Of a DNA stretch of 64,000 nt, positions 47,672 through 56,174 are shown in pieces; position 1 is the stretch's first letter; each line of letters begins with the position of its first letter. The notes under the pieces were generated by a model. The model made no database searches. It was not told the DNA's origin and saw nothing but the letters and a program-made list of their open reading frames with translations. Source of the stretch: Mycobacterium sp. AT1 (GTDB lineage: Bacteria > Actinomycetota > Actinomycetes > Mycobacteriales > Mycobacteriaceae); assembly GCF_002043095.1 (NCBI RefSeq), contig NZ_MVOC01000035.1, forward strand, positions 1 through 64,000. Reading direction: 5' to 3'. The position numbers and the translations under genes are program-made.

Positions 47672-48586
47672 TCAGATCGACGCAGCGAGTTCCCAAAGGC
47701 GTTCGGGATCAGCCGAGTTCGTGCGAAGCGGGCTGAGCACCAGATCGGTGGCGCCCGCGTCGAGGTAGCGGTGCAGTTGCGTGCGCACCGCCGTCGGGGA
47801 CCCGACGGCCGCGACGTCTGCCGCACGGGAGACTCCTTCCCGCTCGATCACCCTGGCATACGACGGGATCGACTCGTAGAACGCGAGTTCGGCAGCCGCC
47901 AGCTCGTAGGCAGCGTCGGCGTCGTCGGCCACCACCACCGGAACGGCGGCGATGATCTTGGGCGCAGGACGGCCCGCCGCCGTCGCCGCCTCGGAGATGG
48001 TGGGCACGATGAACTCGGACAGGGTTCGCGGGCCCGCCAGGTAGGGCAGCGTGCCGTCGGCCAACTCGCCGGTGACCCGAAGTGCCCTGGGGCCCATGGC
48101 CGCTACGTACAGCGGCACCGGCGCACCGCCGGGAGTTGCGACCGGCCACTCGGGTGCGGCGGTCAACTCCTCGCCGTGAAAGTCCACGGTGCCGGTGGTG
48201 AAGATCGACTGCAACACCTGCAGGTGTTCGCGGAGCCGGCCCGCCGGGTTGGACCACGTCGTACCGAACGCCTGCTGCTCGACTGCCTTGGCACCGAGCC
48301 CGAGACCGAGGCTGAAGTTGCCGTGCGACGCTGCCTGCGCGGTCTGCGCCAGCATCGCGACGATCAGCGGGTGACGCGGGTTGACGGGGACCACGAAGGT
48401 GCCGACCCCGAGTCCGGGCACCGCGGCGCCGACGTGGCCGGCGAGGGAGATCGCGTCGTAGTCGAAGCGCTGCGGAAGCCAGATGCGGCGCACGCCGATC
48501 TCGAAGGCGCGACGGGCTTGGTCGACGACGTCGTCGACGGCATTGGTGGCGGTAGGTCGGGGGTTGAGCACGACTCCTGTGGGCAT
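47672..48586 (-). CDS. LLM-class F420-dependent oxidoreductase (TIGR03564-like)
   Basis: A 304-residue luciferase-like protein. Features are GVRRIWLPQRFDYDAISLAG, VVPVNPRHPLIVAMLAQTAQ, LGLGLGAKAVEQQAFGTTW and VPLYVAAMGPRALRVTGELA. It belongs with mycobacterial F420-dependent enzymes that often accompany acyl-CoA metabolism. The ATG at 48586 is chosen from the family start. It lies downstream of the far-like gene (48 bp) in the same direction. Confidence 0.9.
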   Translation of the reverse strand: MPTGVVLNPRPTATNAVDDVVDQARRAFEIGVRRIWLPQRFDYDAISLAGHVGAAVPGLGVGTFVVPVNPRHPLIVAMLAQTAQAASHGNFSLGLGLGAKAVEQQAFGTTWSNPAGRLREHLQVLQSIFTTGTVDFHGEELTAAPEWPVATPGGAPVPLYVAAMGPRALRVTGELADGTLPYLAGPRTLSEFIVPTISEAATAAGRPAPKIIAAVPVVVADDADAAYELAAAELAFYESIPSYARVIEREGVSRAADVAAVGSPTAVRTQLHRYLDAGATDLVLSPLRTNSADPERLWELAASI

Positions 48587-48634
48587 ACCCGGCACAACCT
48601 GCGGTCGGACCGCGCACATTCCCCTTTACTCAGC

Positions 48635-49714
48635 TCACCAGCCGAGGTCGGCGAGCACCGTGGTGGTCTGCGGGGGTGTCCCCACCGGGCCGGACGGGGT
48701 GCGGGAGAACCGCGGCGCGGGGGCGGCCTGCTCGACGCCGTCGGCCGTGACGATCGTAGACCGCGCCACCAGATGCTGGTCGACCGACGCCTCCGACCAG
48801 GTCAGGACGGGTGTCACGCAGGCGTCGGTGCCGGCGAACACGGCGGTCCACTCGTCTCGAGTCCGGGAGGCGAACCGCTCGGCGAACAACGCGCGCATCC
48901 GGTCGTAGGCGGCGCGGTCGGATTGGGCGGGCACCTCGTCGGGCTCGAACTCCAGGCCCGCCAACAGTTGGGCGAAGAACTGCGGCTCGATCGATCCGAC
49001 CGCCATGTGCTTGCCGTCGGATGTCTCGTAGACCCGGTAGAACGGGGCACCGCCGTCGAGCAGGAACGACTCCCGCTCGTCCTTCAGCGAGCCGGCCGCC
49101 TTCATCGTCCACATCATCTGGGCGAGCACGCTGACCCCGTCGACCATCGCGGCGTCGACCACCTGCCCCTTGCCCGACCGCTCCCGCTCGTAGAGCGCGG
49201 TGACGATGCCGACGAGTGCGAACATCGACCCGCCGCCAAAGTCGGCGACCAGGTTGAGCGGCGCCACCGGGGGCCGGTCGCGATACCCGATGGCGTTCAG
49301 CGCACCGGTCTGCGACAGGTAGTTGATGTCGTGGCCCGCCGTCGTCGCCAGCGGTCCGTCCTGACCCCATCCCGTGATGCGCGCGAAGATCAACCGCGGG
49401 TTGACGGCCGCACAGTCGTCGGGACCGATGCCGAGCCGTTCGCACGTGCCGGGCCGAAAGCAGTCCACCAACACGTCGGCCTTCGCGACGAGGTCGAGAA
49501 GGCGGCTCCGCTCGTTCTTCACGTCGAGGTCGACGATGCGCTTGCCGCGGTGCAAGAGGTCGGCGCCCTCGACCGGCATCGCCAGTCCCCCGCTCGGACG
49601 TCGGACCCTGACCACGTCGGCGCCCATGTCGGCCAACATCATCCCCGTGTGCGGGCCAGGCCCGATGCCCCCGAGTTCGATCACCCGCACCCCGGCCAGC
49701 GGTCCGGAAGTCAC
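48635..49714 (-). CDS. far: CoA-transferase family III protein, alpha-methylacyl-CoA racemase-like (Far)
   Basis: A 359-residue CaiB/BaiF-type protein. Start GPLAGVRVIELGGIGPGPHT, then the CoA-binding KRIVDLDVKN, DVLVDCFRPGTCERLGIGPD and DINYLSQTGALNAIG. The Asp and Glu residues around GHDINYLSQTGAL and VVDAAMVDG suit racemases (Amacr/Mcr) that interconvert 2-methylacyl-CoA epimers before beta-oxidation. It matches Rv0855 (far) by order. It overlaps the SRPBCC gene upstream by 4 nt. Confidence 0.92.
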   Translation of the reverse strand: MTSGPLAGVRVIELGGIGPGPHTGMMLADMGADVVRVRRPSGGLAMPVEGADLLHRGKRIVDLDVKNERSRLLDLVAKADVLVDCFRPGTCERLGIGPDDCAAVNPRLIFARITGWGQDGPLATTAGHDINYLSQTGALNAIGYRDRPPVAPLNLVADFGGGSMFALVGIVTALYERERSGKGQVVDAAMVDGVSVLAQMMWTMKAAGSLKDERESFLLDGGAPFYRVYETSDGKHMAVGSIEPQFFAQLLAGLEFEPDEVPAQSDRAAYDRMRALFAERFASRTRDEWTAVFAGTDACVTPVLTWSEASVDQHLVARSTIVTADGVEQAAPAPRFSRTPSGPVGTPPQTTTVLADLGW

Positions 49715-50151
49715 CCCTTCTTGACCTTCAGTACCTGCTTGCGCAGGCCGTCAGTCGCTGTTTCCATGCCGCCCTTCAGCGTGCGCTTGAGCAGGAACCC
49801 CGGCATCGGGATGGACAGATCGATCGCCATGTCGAACTTGACCCGGGTCTTCTCACCATCGGGCGTCAGCGTGTATCCGGCGTCCTGCGCCTTGAGCTGG
49901 CTCGACGACACCAAGGTCCACGTCACGCTGCTGTCGGTCCAGGTGTACTCGATGACCTGCTTGTCGGTCAGGCCAGCGGCCTTCACCGTCATCTCGACCT
50001 GCTTGGGCCGCCCGTCCGGGTAGCTCTCGAGGATCACGGCCTTCTGGTACTGCGGCGACCACGTTGGCGTCGACTCGACGTCGGCGATGACGTCCAAGAT
50101 CTCACCGGGGGTTGCTTCGATGACCACTTCGCGCGAATCACTGGTTGTCAT
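49711..50151 (-). CDS. SRPBCC family protein (Rv0854-like)
   Basis: A 146-residue START-like protein: REVVIEATPGEILDVIADVE, TPTWSPQYQKAVILES, then FDMAIDLSIPMPGFLLKRTL and the C-terminal helix ATDGLRKQVLKVKKG. It probably binds a lipid-like ligand. The ATG at 50151 has a TAAGGT box 7 nt upstream (50159-50164), so the mRNA is probably leaderless. It starts only 40 bp from the divergent zwf start and overlaps far by 4 nt. Confidence 0.92.
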   Translation of the reverse strand: MTTSDSREVVIEATPGEILDVIADVESTPTWSPQYQKAVILESYPDGRPKQVEMTVKAAGLTDKQVIEYTWTDSSVTWTLVSSSQLKAQDAGYTLTPDGEKTRVKFDMAIDLSIPMPGFLLKRTLKGGMETATDGLRKQVLKVKKG

Positions 50152-50191
50152 GCCCGCGACCTTAACCAGCACTGTCCTGCGCCGTTCACGT

Positions 50192-51718
50192 ATGGGTGGA
50201 AACATCGTCGCCGTGGCCACGACGACACCAGACACCCCCCAGACCATTGCCTACCCGGCGACCGGCGCCCGCCCGAACCGTCGGGACGAGGACGCCCTGC
50301 TCCCCCACGTCATCGTGCTGTTCGGCGCCACCGGAGACCTGGCCAAGCGCAAACTGCTGCCCGGCATGGCGTATTTGGTGCAGTCCTCGCTGGCCCCGAA
50401 GATCCGGGTGGTCGGGACGTCGCTGGAGGATCTGACCGACGACCAGTTCCGCGCGCTGACCAAGGAAGCCGTCGACGCGTTCGGCACCCACCCGCTCACC
50501 CCCGAGCAATGGGACCACTTCGCCAGCCGCATCACCTACGTTCCTCAGGGCGCAGGGCCCGAGGCGCTGGCCGCCGCCGTCGCCGCGGCGGAAGCGGAAC
50601 TCGGACCGGAAACCCGTCGGCTGCACTATCTTTCGGTCCCACCCAAGGCGGCCCGCGCGGTCATCACGATGCTGAAGGAAGCCGACCTGGTAGACCGGTC
50701 GCGGGTGGTGATGGAGAAGCCGTTCGGTACCGACCTGGCCAGCGCCATCGAACTCAACGACTTCGTGCACGAGACGTTCCGCGAACGGCAGATCTTTCGC
50801 ATCGACCACTTCCTCGGCAAGGAAGCGGCCCAGAACATTCTGGCGTTCCGCTTCGCCAACGGTCTGTTCGAGCCGATCTGGAACCGCAACTTCATCGACC
50901 ACATCCAGATCGACATTCCCGAGACTCTCGGCCTCGATCAGCGGGCCAACTTCTACGAGAGTACTGGCGCCTACAAGGACATGGTGGTGACGCACCTGCT
51001 GCAGGTGATGGCCTTCGTCGTGATGGAGCCACCAACCGCCTTGGAGCCCCGCGCCATCAGCGAAGAAAAGAACAAGGTGTTCCGGTCGATGCTGCCGATC
51101 CGAACCAACGAGGTGGTTCGCGGCCAATACACCGGATATCGCGCCGAAGCCGGGGTGGCAAGGGATTCCGACACCGAGACGTTCATCGCGCTCAAGGTCG
51201 GGATCGACAACTGGCGGTGGGCCGGGGTTCCGATCTACCTGCGCACGGGAAAGAAGATGGCCGAAGGCATGCGGATCATCTCGATTGCCTTCAAGGAGGC
51301 GCCGCGCACCATGTTCCCGGCCGGGTCCGGAGTGGGTTCTCAGGGGCCCGACCACCTGACGTTCGACCTCGCCGACGCGTCGAAGGTGTCACTGTCGTTC
51401 TACGGCAAGCGGCCGGGTCCCGGCATGAAACTCGACAAGATGTCGATGCAATTCTCCACCCAGGAGACCGAACAGCTCGGCGACGTCCTCGAGGCATACG
51501 AGCGACTGATCTTGGACGCGATGCGCGGTGACCACACGTTGTTCACCACCGCCGAAGGCATCGAATCGCTTTGGGAGCGTTCAGAACAACTGCTCCAGGA
51601 TCCGCCGCCCGTCAAGTCGTATCCGCCGGGCACCTGGGGGCCGAACGCCATTCACCAGCTCATCGCACCGAACGCGTGGCGGCTGCCTTTCGAACGTGCG
51701 TGGCGCGAGAAGAAGTAG
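50192..51718 (+). CDS. zwf: Glucose-6-phosphate 1-dehydrogenase
   Basis: A 508-residue G6PDH that oxidises glucose 6-phosphate to 6-phosphogluconolactone and makes NADPH. The N-terminal nucleotide motif is IVLFGATGDLAKRKLLPGMA and the active-site signature is RIDHFLGKEAAQNI, with the substrate Lys region RVVMEKPFGTDLASAIELND. The ATG at 50192 gives a normal length; a GTG at 50213 is also possible, and in-frame codons upstream overlap the divergent gene. It is not next to other pentose-phosphate genes, so it may be an additional paralogue. Confidence 0.95.
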   Translation: MGGNIVAVATTTPDTPQTIAYPATGARPNRRDEDALLPHVIVLFGATGDLAKRKLLPGMAYLVQSSLAPKIRVVGTSLEDLTDDQFRALTKEAVDAFGTHPLTPEQWDHFASRITYVPQGAGPEALAAAVAAAEAELGPETRRLHYLSVPPKAARAVITMLKEADLVDRSRVVMEKPFGTDLASAIELNDFVHETFRERQIFRIDHFLGKEAAQNILAFRFANGLFEPIWNRNFIDHIQIDIPETLGLDQRANFYESTGAYKDMVVTHLLQVMAFVVMEPPTALEPRAISEEKNKVFRSMLPIRTNEVVRGQYTGYRAEAGVARDSDTETFIALKVGIDNWRWAGVPIYLRTGKKMAEGMRIISIAFKEAPRTMFPAGSGVGSQGPDHLTFDLADASKVSLSFYGKRPGPGMKLDKMSMQFSTQETEQLGDVLEAYERLILDAMRGDHTLFTTAEGIESLWERSEQLLQDPPPVKSYPPGTWGPNAIHQLIAPNAWRLPFERAWREKK

Positions 51719-51727
51719 GCTCGGGTC

Positions 51728-52081
51728 ATGACGGATGCGGTGAATCCCACGATCCCTCCCAGCGGTACGGGGTGCGTCGAGTGCACGGAAGTCAACGGGT
51801 GGTGGGTGCACCTGCGCCGTTGCACCGCATGCGGACACATCGGGTGCTGCGACGACTCGCTGGCACGGCACGCGTCGGCGCACTGGCGCGAGGAGGGGCA
51901 TCCGATCATCCGATCCTTCGAGCCGGGTGAGGACTGGTTCTGGAACTACGACACCAACGAGTACTACGACGGGCCGGAACTCGCTCCGCCGGAATGCCAT
52001 CCGCTGGACCAGACCGCACCCGGGCCCAGTGAGCGCGTCCCGAAGGACTGGATGACGCAGCTGCAACGCCGAGGTGACTGA
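51728..52081 (+). CDS. UBP-type zinc finger protein
   Basis: A 117-residue protein with a ZnF-UBP pattern: GTGCVECTEVNGWWVHLRRC, TACGHIGCCDDSLARHASAH and EEGHPIIRSF, giving paired Cys/His ligands for zinc. In eukaryotes this finger binds the ubiquitin C-terminus; the bacterial ligand is unknown. The following segment WFWNYDTNEYYDG is conserved in this family. It sits between zwf and the CDF transporter gene, with 9 and 6 nt spacing, suggesting one transcript. Confidence 0.92.
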   Translation: MTDAVNPTIPPSGTGCVECTEVNGWWVHLRRCTACGHIGCCDDSLARHASAHWREEGHPIIRSFEPGEDWFWNYDTNEYYDGPELAPPECHPLDQTAPGPSERVPKDWMTQLQRRGD

Positions 52082-52087
52082 CCTCCG

Positions 52088-53032
52088 GTGGTAAAGGCCG
52101 AAGGCGACAGCACCCTCACCGTCCTCGTCGCGTTCGGCGCGAACCTCGTGGTCGCCCTGGCGAAGTCCTTCGCCGCGGTGGTGTCCGGTTCGGCGTCGAT
52201 GACGGCGGAAGCCGCACACTCGTGGGCAGACACCGGCAACGAGATCTTCCTCCTGATCGCCAATCGACGCAGTGTCCACGAGCGCGACGACCGGCGACCG
52301 CTCGGGTACGGGCGCGAGGCCTACGTATGGTCCCTTCTCGCCGCGGTCGGCCTGTTCGTCGTCGGGGCAGCGGTGTCGATCTGGCGGGGAGTCACCGAAC
52401 TCCTGCACGGCGACGACGCCGCCGAGGACTACCGGTTGGCCTATCTAGTGCTGGCGGTCGCGTTCGTGCTGGAGGGCACGTCGTTGTTGCAGTCGCTGCG
52501 CCAATTACGAAGGGATGCACGCACATACGAGAGCGACGTGCTACAGTACGCCTTCGAGACGTCGGATCCCACGGTGCGGGCCGTCTTCGCCGAGGACAGT
52601 GCCGCCCTGGTCGGCATCGTCATCGCATTCCTTGGCATCCTGCTGCACCAAGTCACCGGCGACGTCGTGTGGGACGCGATCGGCTCGATCCTGGTCGGCG
52701 GCGTGCTTGGCGTGGTGGCGGTGATCCTGATCAATCGCAACCGGGTGTTCCTCACCGGCGAGCCAGGGCCGCCGCGACTGCAGCAGGCGCTGCGCGACAA
52801 GCTGGCCAGCTTCCCCGAGGTGGCCTCGGTCCGGTTCCTGCGCCCCGAATTCATCGGCCCCAAGCAGATTTTCGTCATCGCAAGCGTCGACCTGGTCGGC
52901 GACGCCGTCGAATCGTCGATCGCGCGCACGTTGCGGGAGCTCGAGCATCGGCTCGAGGACGACGTGCCCTACGTGGTGGAAGCAGTGCTGACCGTTTCCG
53001 AGCCCGACGACGCGGGTATCCGGACCGAGTGA
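52088..53032 (+). CDS. Cation diffusion facilitator family transporter
   Basis: A 314-residue CDF protein with an N-terminal GANLVVALAKSFAAVVSG, then SASMTAEAAHSWADTGNEIF, the helix carrying metal-site residues (HSWAD). Further helices are LAAVGLFVVGAAVSIW, LAYLVLAVAFVLEGTSLLQS and VGIVIAFLGILLHQ, followed by a C-terminal cytosolic domain. The family exports Zn, Fe, Mn or Co by proton antiport; the metal cannot be called. Its GTG start is 6 nt after the UBP protein, and its stop overlaps a small downstream gene by 4 nt. Confidence 0.93.
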   Translation: MVKAEGDSTLTVLVAFGANLVVALAKSFAAVVSGSASMTAEAAHSWADTGNEIFLLIANRRSVHERDDRRPLGYGREAYVWSLLAAVGLFVVGAAVSIWRGVTELLHGDDAAEDYRLAYLVLAVAFVLEGTSLLQSLRQLRRDARTYESDVLQYAFETSDPTVRAVFAEDSAALVGIVIAFLGILLHQVTGDVVWDAIGSILVGGVLGVVAVILINRNRVFLTGEPGPPRLQQALRDKLASFPEVASVRFLRPEFIGPKQIFVIASVDLVGDAVESSIARTLRELEHRLEDDVPYVVEAVLTVSEPDDAGIRTE

Positions 53033-53175
53033 ACACAGAGCCAAAGACCAGCGATTCGGACAACGGCCCCAAGGGCGCCGAAGACGTCCAAAGCGACCCC
53101 GCGAAGGGCGCCGAGGATCGGTCGGACTGGTCCGACGAGGGTGGTGCCACCCCCACCGGACCCGCTGACGACTAA
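53029..53175 (+). CDS. 48-residue acidic conserved peptide coupled to the CDF gene
   Basis: A GTG-initiated frame overlapping the CDF stop (GTGA) encodes 48 residues that are hydrophilic and very acidic: NTEPKTSDSDNGPKGAEDVQ, then DRSDWSDEGGATPTGPADD. It has an internal near-repeat, GPKGAEDVQSDPAKGAED. I recall similar short proteins at this place in other mycobacteria, but cannot verify this. Its stop overlaps the convergent flavoprotein stop by 4 nt, so the frame is bounded on both sides by real genes. The function is unknown; an intrinsically disordered or metal-binding role is possible. Confidence 0.65.
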   Translation: MNTEPKTSDSDNGPKGAEDVQSDPAKGAEDRSDWSDEGGATPTGPADD

Positions 53176-54734
53176 CGCGCGTCGGCCAGAGCCTGCGCGG
53201 CGGCGTTGTATCCGGGGATGAAGGTGATACCCGGCCCGCCGTGACACCCCGCGCTTCCGAGATACAGCCCCTCGATCGGGACGGGGGCGTCGGCGAATCC
53301 CCGAGGCCCGGGGCGGTTCGGCCCCATCTGTTCGGGATGAATCAGACCGTGGCAGTAGTCGCCTCCCGGCGCGCCGAACATGGTGCCCATGTGGCGTGGC
53401 GTAAATGTGGTGTGCCGGATGATCTTGGACTCGAAGTCGGGTGCGACGCGATTGATCTTCTCAATGACCCGACGCCCCATCTCGACCTTGAGGTCACCGT
53501 AGGACGCGTGCTCATAGGTGATCGGGAACCACATCGAGAACGCCGACATGGCGTGCTTGCCTTCGGGGGCCAGGCCGTCGTCGTGTACCGACGGGAATTG
53601 CATGGCGACGGCTGGGTCCTTGGGAACGACGCCGCGGCTGCTTTCCTCCCATTGTCCCTGGAGCTCCTCGGGGGTGCTGAAAAGTCCGATGGCCGACTGC
53701 ATCTCGGGGTCGTTGAGAGCTTCGTATGGCGCGGCAAAGGTCGGCATGCCGTCGAGCGCGAAGTGCATTTGTAGATAGCTTCCGCGGTGGTCGACGCGGG
53801 CAAAGCGATCCCTGACGTCGGACGGCACGTGGTTCGCGTCGATCATCTTGGTGACCGTGTGGTCGGGCGCGACGCCTGACACGACGATGGACGCGTCGAC
53901 CGTCGAGCCGTCATCGAGTCGGACGCCGACCACGTGGGCGTCGGCGACCAAGATTTCCTCGACCTTGCTGCGCAGTCGGAGTTCGCCCCCGTGGCGTTGC
54001 AGGGTGTCGACGAGATGTGCTGTCAGGGTGCCGATTCCGCCGCGAAACTTCTTCATCAGCGTGGCGTTCTCGTCGGGCATGGCCAACCCGAACGCCAGCG
54101 CCGCGGCACTGCCGGGGACGGCAGGCCCGCGGTAGGTGGTGTTGACGGCCAAGAATGACAGCATTCCGCGCAGGGCGCCGTGCTTCTCCGCGTCGGGAAG
54201 ATAGCGATCCAGCACGTCGACGACCGACCCGAAAAGCATGTCCGAGATCGCGGAACGCTCGAATTCGTTTCTGGCACAGGCGAACATCTCGTCGATCGTC
54301 TTAGGTGGAACGCCTGCTTCGAACCGCCCGAGTGCACGCGTCGGGGCCTGGCTCCACGCCATCAGGCCCGCCATTCCGTTGACCGCCTCGGCGCCGTGCA
54401 CGTCGTTGAGGTGGGTCAGCAGCTTCATCGGATCGCTGTAGTAGACGACGGGCTCGTCTCCGATGCCCCGCAGCGACACCGACATGACGTCGAGGTCGAC
54501 GGTCGGCAGCTCGCCGAGGCCGAGTTCCTCACTGACCTTCGCCGACGTCGGGAACTGCAACGAGCCGGCGATCTCGAATCGGTAGCCGTCGAAAAGCTCT
54601 ACGGTGGAAGCCATTCCACCGGCGTAGAGCTTCGAATCCAGACAGAGCGTTCGCACGCCCGCCTTCTGCAGGACCGCCGCCGCGGCGAGTCCGTTGTGAC
54701 CCGCACCGATGACCACCGCGTCGAACCGTGCCAT
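53172..54734 (-). CDS. Phytoene dehydrogenase-like FAD-dependent oxidoreductase
   Basis: A 520-residue flavoprotein of the CrtI/carotenoid isomerase-like group. The dinucleotide motif is FDAVVIGAGHNGLAAAAVLQ, followed by ASTVELFDGYRFEIAGSLQF. The C-terminal FAD motif is GLYLGSAGCHGGPGITFIPG. No carotenoid genes are nearby, so the substrate is unknown. Its promoter region (51 bp) contains overlapping palindromes that abut the stop of the upstream TetR gene; the gene is thus probably regulated by that TetR protein. Confidence 0.92.
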   Translation of the reverse strand: MARFDAVVIGAGHNGLAAAAVLQKAGVRTLCLDSKLYAGGMASTVELFDGYRFEIAGSLQFPTSAKVSEELGLGELPTVDLDVMSVSLRGIGDEPVVYYSDPMKLLTHLNDVHGAEAVNGMAGLMAWSQAPTRALGRFEAGVPPKTIDEMFACARNEFERSAISDMLFGSVVDVLDRYLPDAEKHGALRGMLSFLAVNTTYRGPAVPGSAAALAFGLAMPDENATLMKKFRGGIGTLTAHLVDTLQRHGGELRLRSKVEEILVADAHVVGVRLDDGSTVDASIVVSGVAPDHTVTKMIDANHVPSDVRDRFARVDHRGSYLQMHFALDGMPTFAAPYEALNDPEMQSAIGLFSTPEELQGQWEESSRGVVPKDPAVAMQFPSVHDDGLAPEGKHAMSAFSMWFPITYEHASYGDLKVEMGRRVIEKINRVAPDFESKIIRHTTFTPRHMGTMFGAPGGDYCHGLIHPEQMGPNRPGPRGFADAPVPIEGLYLGSAGCHGGPGITFIPGYNAAAQALADAR

Positions 54735-54758
54735 CGTCCGAGGCTGGCACGACGGGAA

Positions 54759-54788
54759 AGTTTTGTCAATTATGACGAAACTTCGTCA
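54759..54788. promoter_or_regulatory. Overlapping palindromic operators between TetR and flavoprotein genes
   Basis: AGTTTTGTCA (54759-54768) and TGACGAAACT (54773-54782) form an inverted repeat with one mismatch around ATTA. TGACGAA and TTCGTCA (54773-54788) form a second, perfect inverted repeat around AC. Three TGAC(G/A)AAA-type half-sites are thus arranged in alternating orientation. The element ends 25 nt before the flavoprotein start and overlaps the tetR stop codon. Confidence 0.7.
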
Positions 54789-55391
54789 GTGCTGGTCGCC
54801 GATGCCCGCCGCCACCGCCTCAAGCGCCGTGCGGCACAACCGCGCCAGTTCCGGCAACGACCGGTCGTCACTCAGCATCCAGACCTCCATCGCCCCGAAC
54901 ACCGCGGCGGCGATGCACCGAGCGGTCACCGTGACGCGCAACCGGTCGTCGGTACCCTGCGCCGGCGGATCGTCGCGCGTCAGGTACTCCTCGACCGCAT
55001 CGGCGAAGTCGGCCTCGACCTGGCGGATGTGTCGCACGATGCGCACCGGATCGAGCTCACGGGTCCGCAGCTCAGCGATCTTCGGCACCGCCGCGGTGTC
55101 GTATGGCGCCGCCATCACCGCCGAATGCACGGCGTCGACCAGTGATTCGTCTGGTCCGCGACTCGCCAGCGCCGTCCGGAACCACTCGAGTCCGGCGTCG
55201 TAATCGGCGAACAGCAGGTCGTGCTTGGACGTGAAGTGTCGGTAGAAGGTGCGCAGCGAGACTCCGGCGTCCGCGGCGATCTGCTCGGCGGAGGTGTCCT
55301 CCACTCCCTGCGCCAGAAACCTGACCAGCGCGGCTTTGCGGAGCGCGTCGCGAGTGCGTTCGCTGCGGGCGGTCTGCGCAGGTCGGACCAT
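54786..55391 (-). CDS. TetR/AcrR-family transcriptional regulator
   Basis: A 201-residue one-component repressor with an N-terminal helix-turn-helix (VEDTSAEQIAADAGVSLRTF then YRHFTSKHDLLFADYDAG) and an all-helical ligand domain. It lies immediately upstream of the flavoprotein gene with its stop inside the palindromic operator cluster. Its own promoter has TAACTT 6 nt before the ATG (leaderless) with a small GTAACTTAC palindrome, which may also be an operator. Ligand unknown. Confidence 0.93.
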   Translation of the reverse strand: MVRPAQTARSERTRDALRKAALVRFLAQGVEDTSAEQIAADAGVSLRTFYRHFTSKHDLLFADYDAGLEWFRTALASRGPDESLVDAVHSAVMAAPYDTAAVPKIAELRTRELDPVRIVRHIRQVEADFADAVEEYLTRDDPPAQGTDDRLRVTVTARCIAAAVFGAMEVWMLSDDRSLPELARLCRTALEAVAAGIGDQH

Positions 55392-55493
55392 GTGAGTAAG
55401 TTACCCCGGCCGCCAACCGACGACCGCAAGTCGTGGGCGTCAATTTTTGCTGCGTGGACCACGAACGGCACCGGACACGCATATCCTCAGCTG

Positions 55494-56132
55494 GTGAGAG
55501 ACCGGATACCGGAGGCGGACATCGGCGACGGTCGCACCCCCGACCGCGAGACCGCCCGACGATTGATCGCAGGAACCGTCTCGGTCAATCCCGCGGTCCG
55601 CGAACTGATGAGCCAAGTCACCAGGGACTACGGCGGGGTGGCTCGGCTACTCAAGATCGTCCTCACCGACGCCGATCGAATGACCGCGCTGCACAACACC
55701 GGATTGTTGGACGACGCCCCGCGGCTCGCCCTAGACCAGTTCGCGGAGCTCACCGCCGAGGCCTTGGGCGTCCCCTACGCCGCACTGTGGATCGTCGCCG
55801 ACGACCGGCAGATCTGCCTCGGAAGCAACCACCCCAACGCCCATGTCGAAAAGTTCCATCTACTGGACAGGTCGATCGGCAAGTACGCGGTGGCCAGCGA
55901 TCAACCGCTGATAGTCGAGGACATCACCAAGCATCCATTGTTGGCCGATCATCCATACGCGCTGACCGGAGAGGTTCGTGCTTACGCGGCATTCCCGTTG
56001 CACGACGTTGGCGGCAACGCGGTGGGTACCTTGAGCGCGTGGGACGTCCGCCCGCGACCGTGGACCAGTGGCCAGGTTCAGATCCTGGAGGATCTGTCGG
56101 CAGCCGCACACGCGAAGATCCTCGGCGCGTGA
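55494..56132 (+). CDS. GAF-domain protein
   Basis: A 212-residue protein with a C-terminal GAF sensor (about residues 75-210): LDQFAELTAEALGVPYAALW, KFHLLDRSIGKYAVASDQPL, IVEDITKHPLLADHP, YAAFPLHDVGGNAVGTLSAW. No output domain (kinase, GGDEF, ANTAR) is attached. The GTG at 55494 is the best start; the frame is open further upstream but that part overlaps the divergent TetR gene. The sugar transferase gene follows 42 bp later. Confidence 0.75.
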   Translation: MRDRIPEADIGDGRTPDRETARRLIAGTVSVNPAVRELMSQVTRDYGGVARLLKIVLTDADRMTALHNTGLLDDAPRLALDQFAELTAEALGVPYAALWIVADDRQICLGSNHPNAHVEKFHLLDRSIGKYAVASDQPLIVEDITKHPLLADHPYALTGEVRAYAAFPLHDVGGNAVGTLSAWDVRPRPWTSGQVQILEDLSAAAHAKILGA

Positions 56133-56174
56133 GGCCCTAGCGCAATGGTCGACGCAAAAACCCGGGGGGGACCA

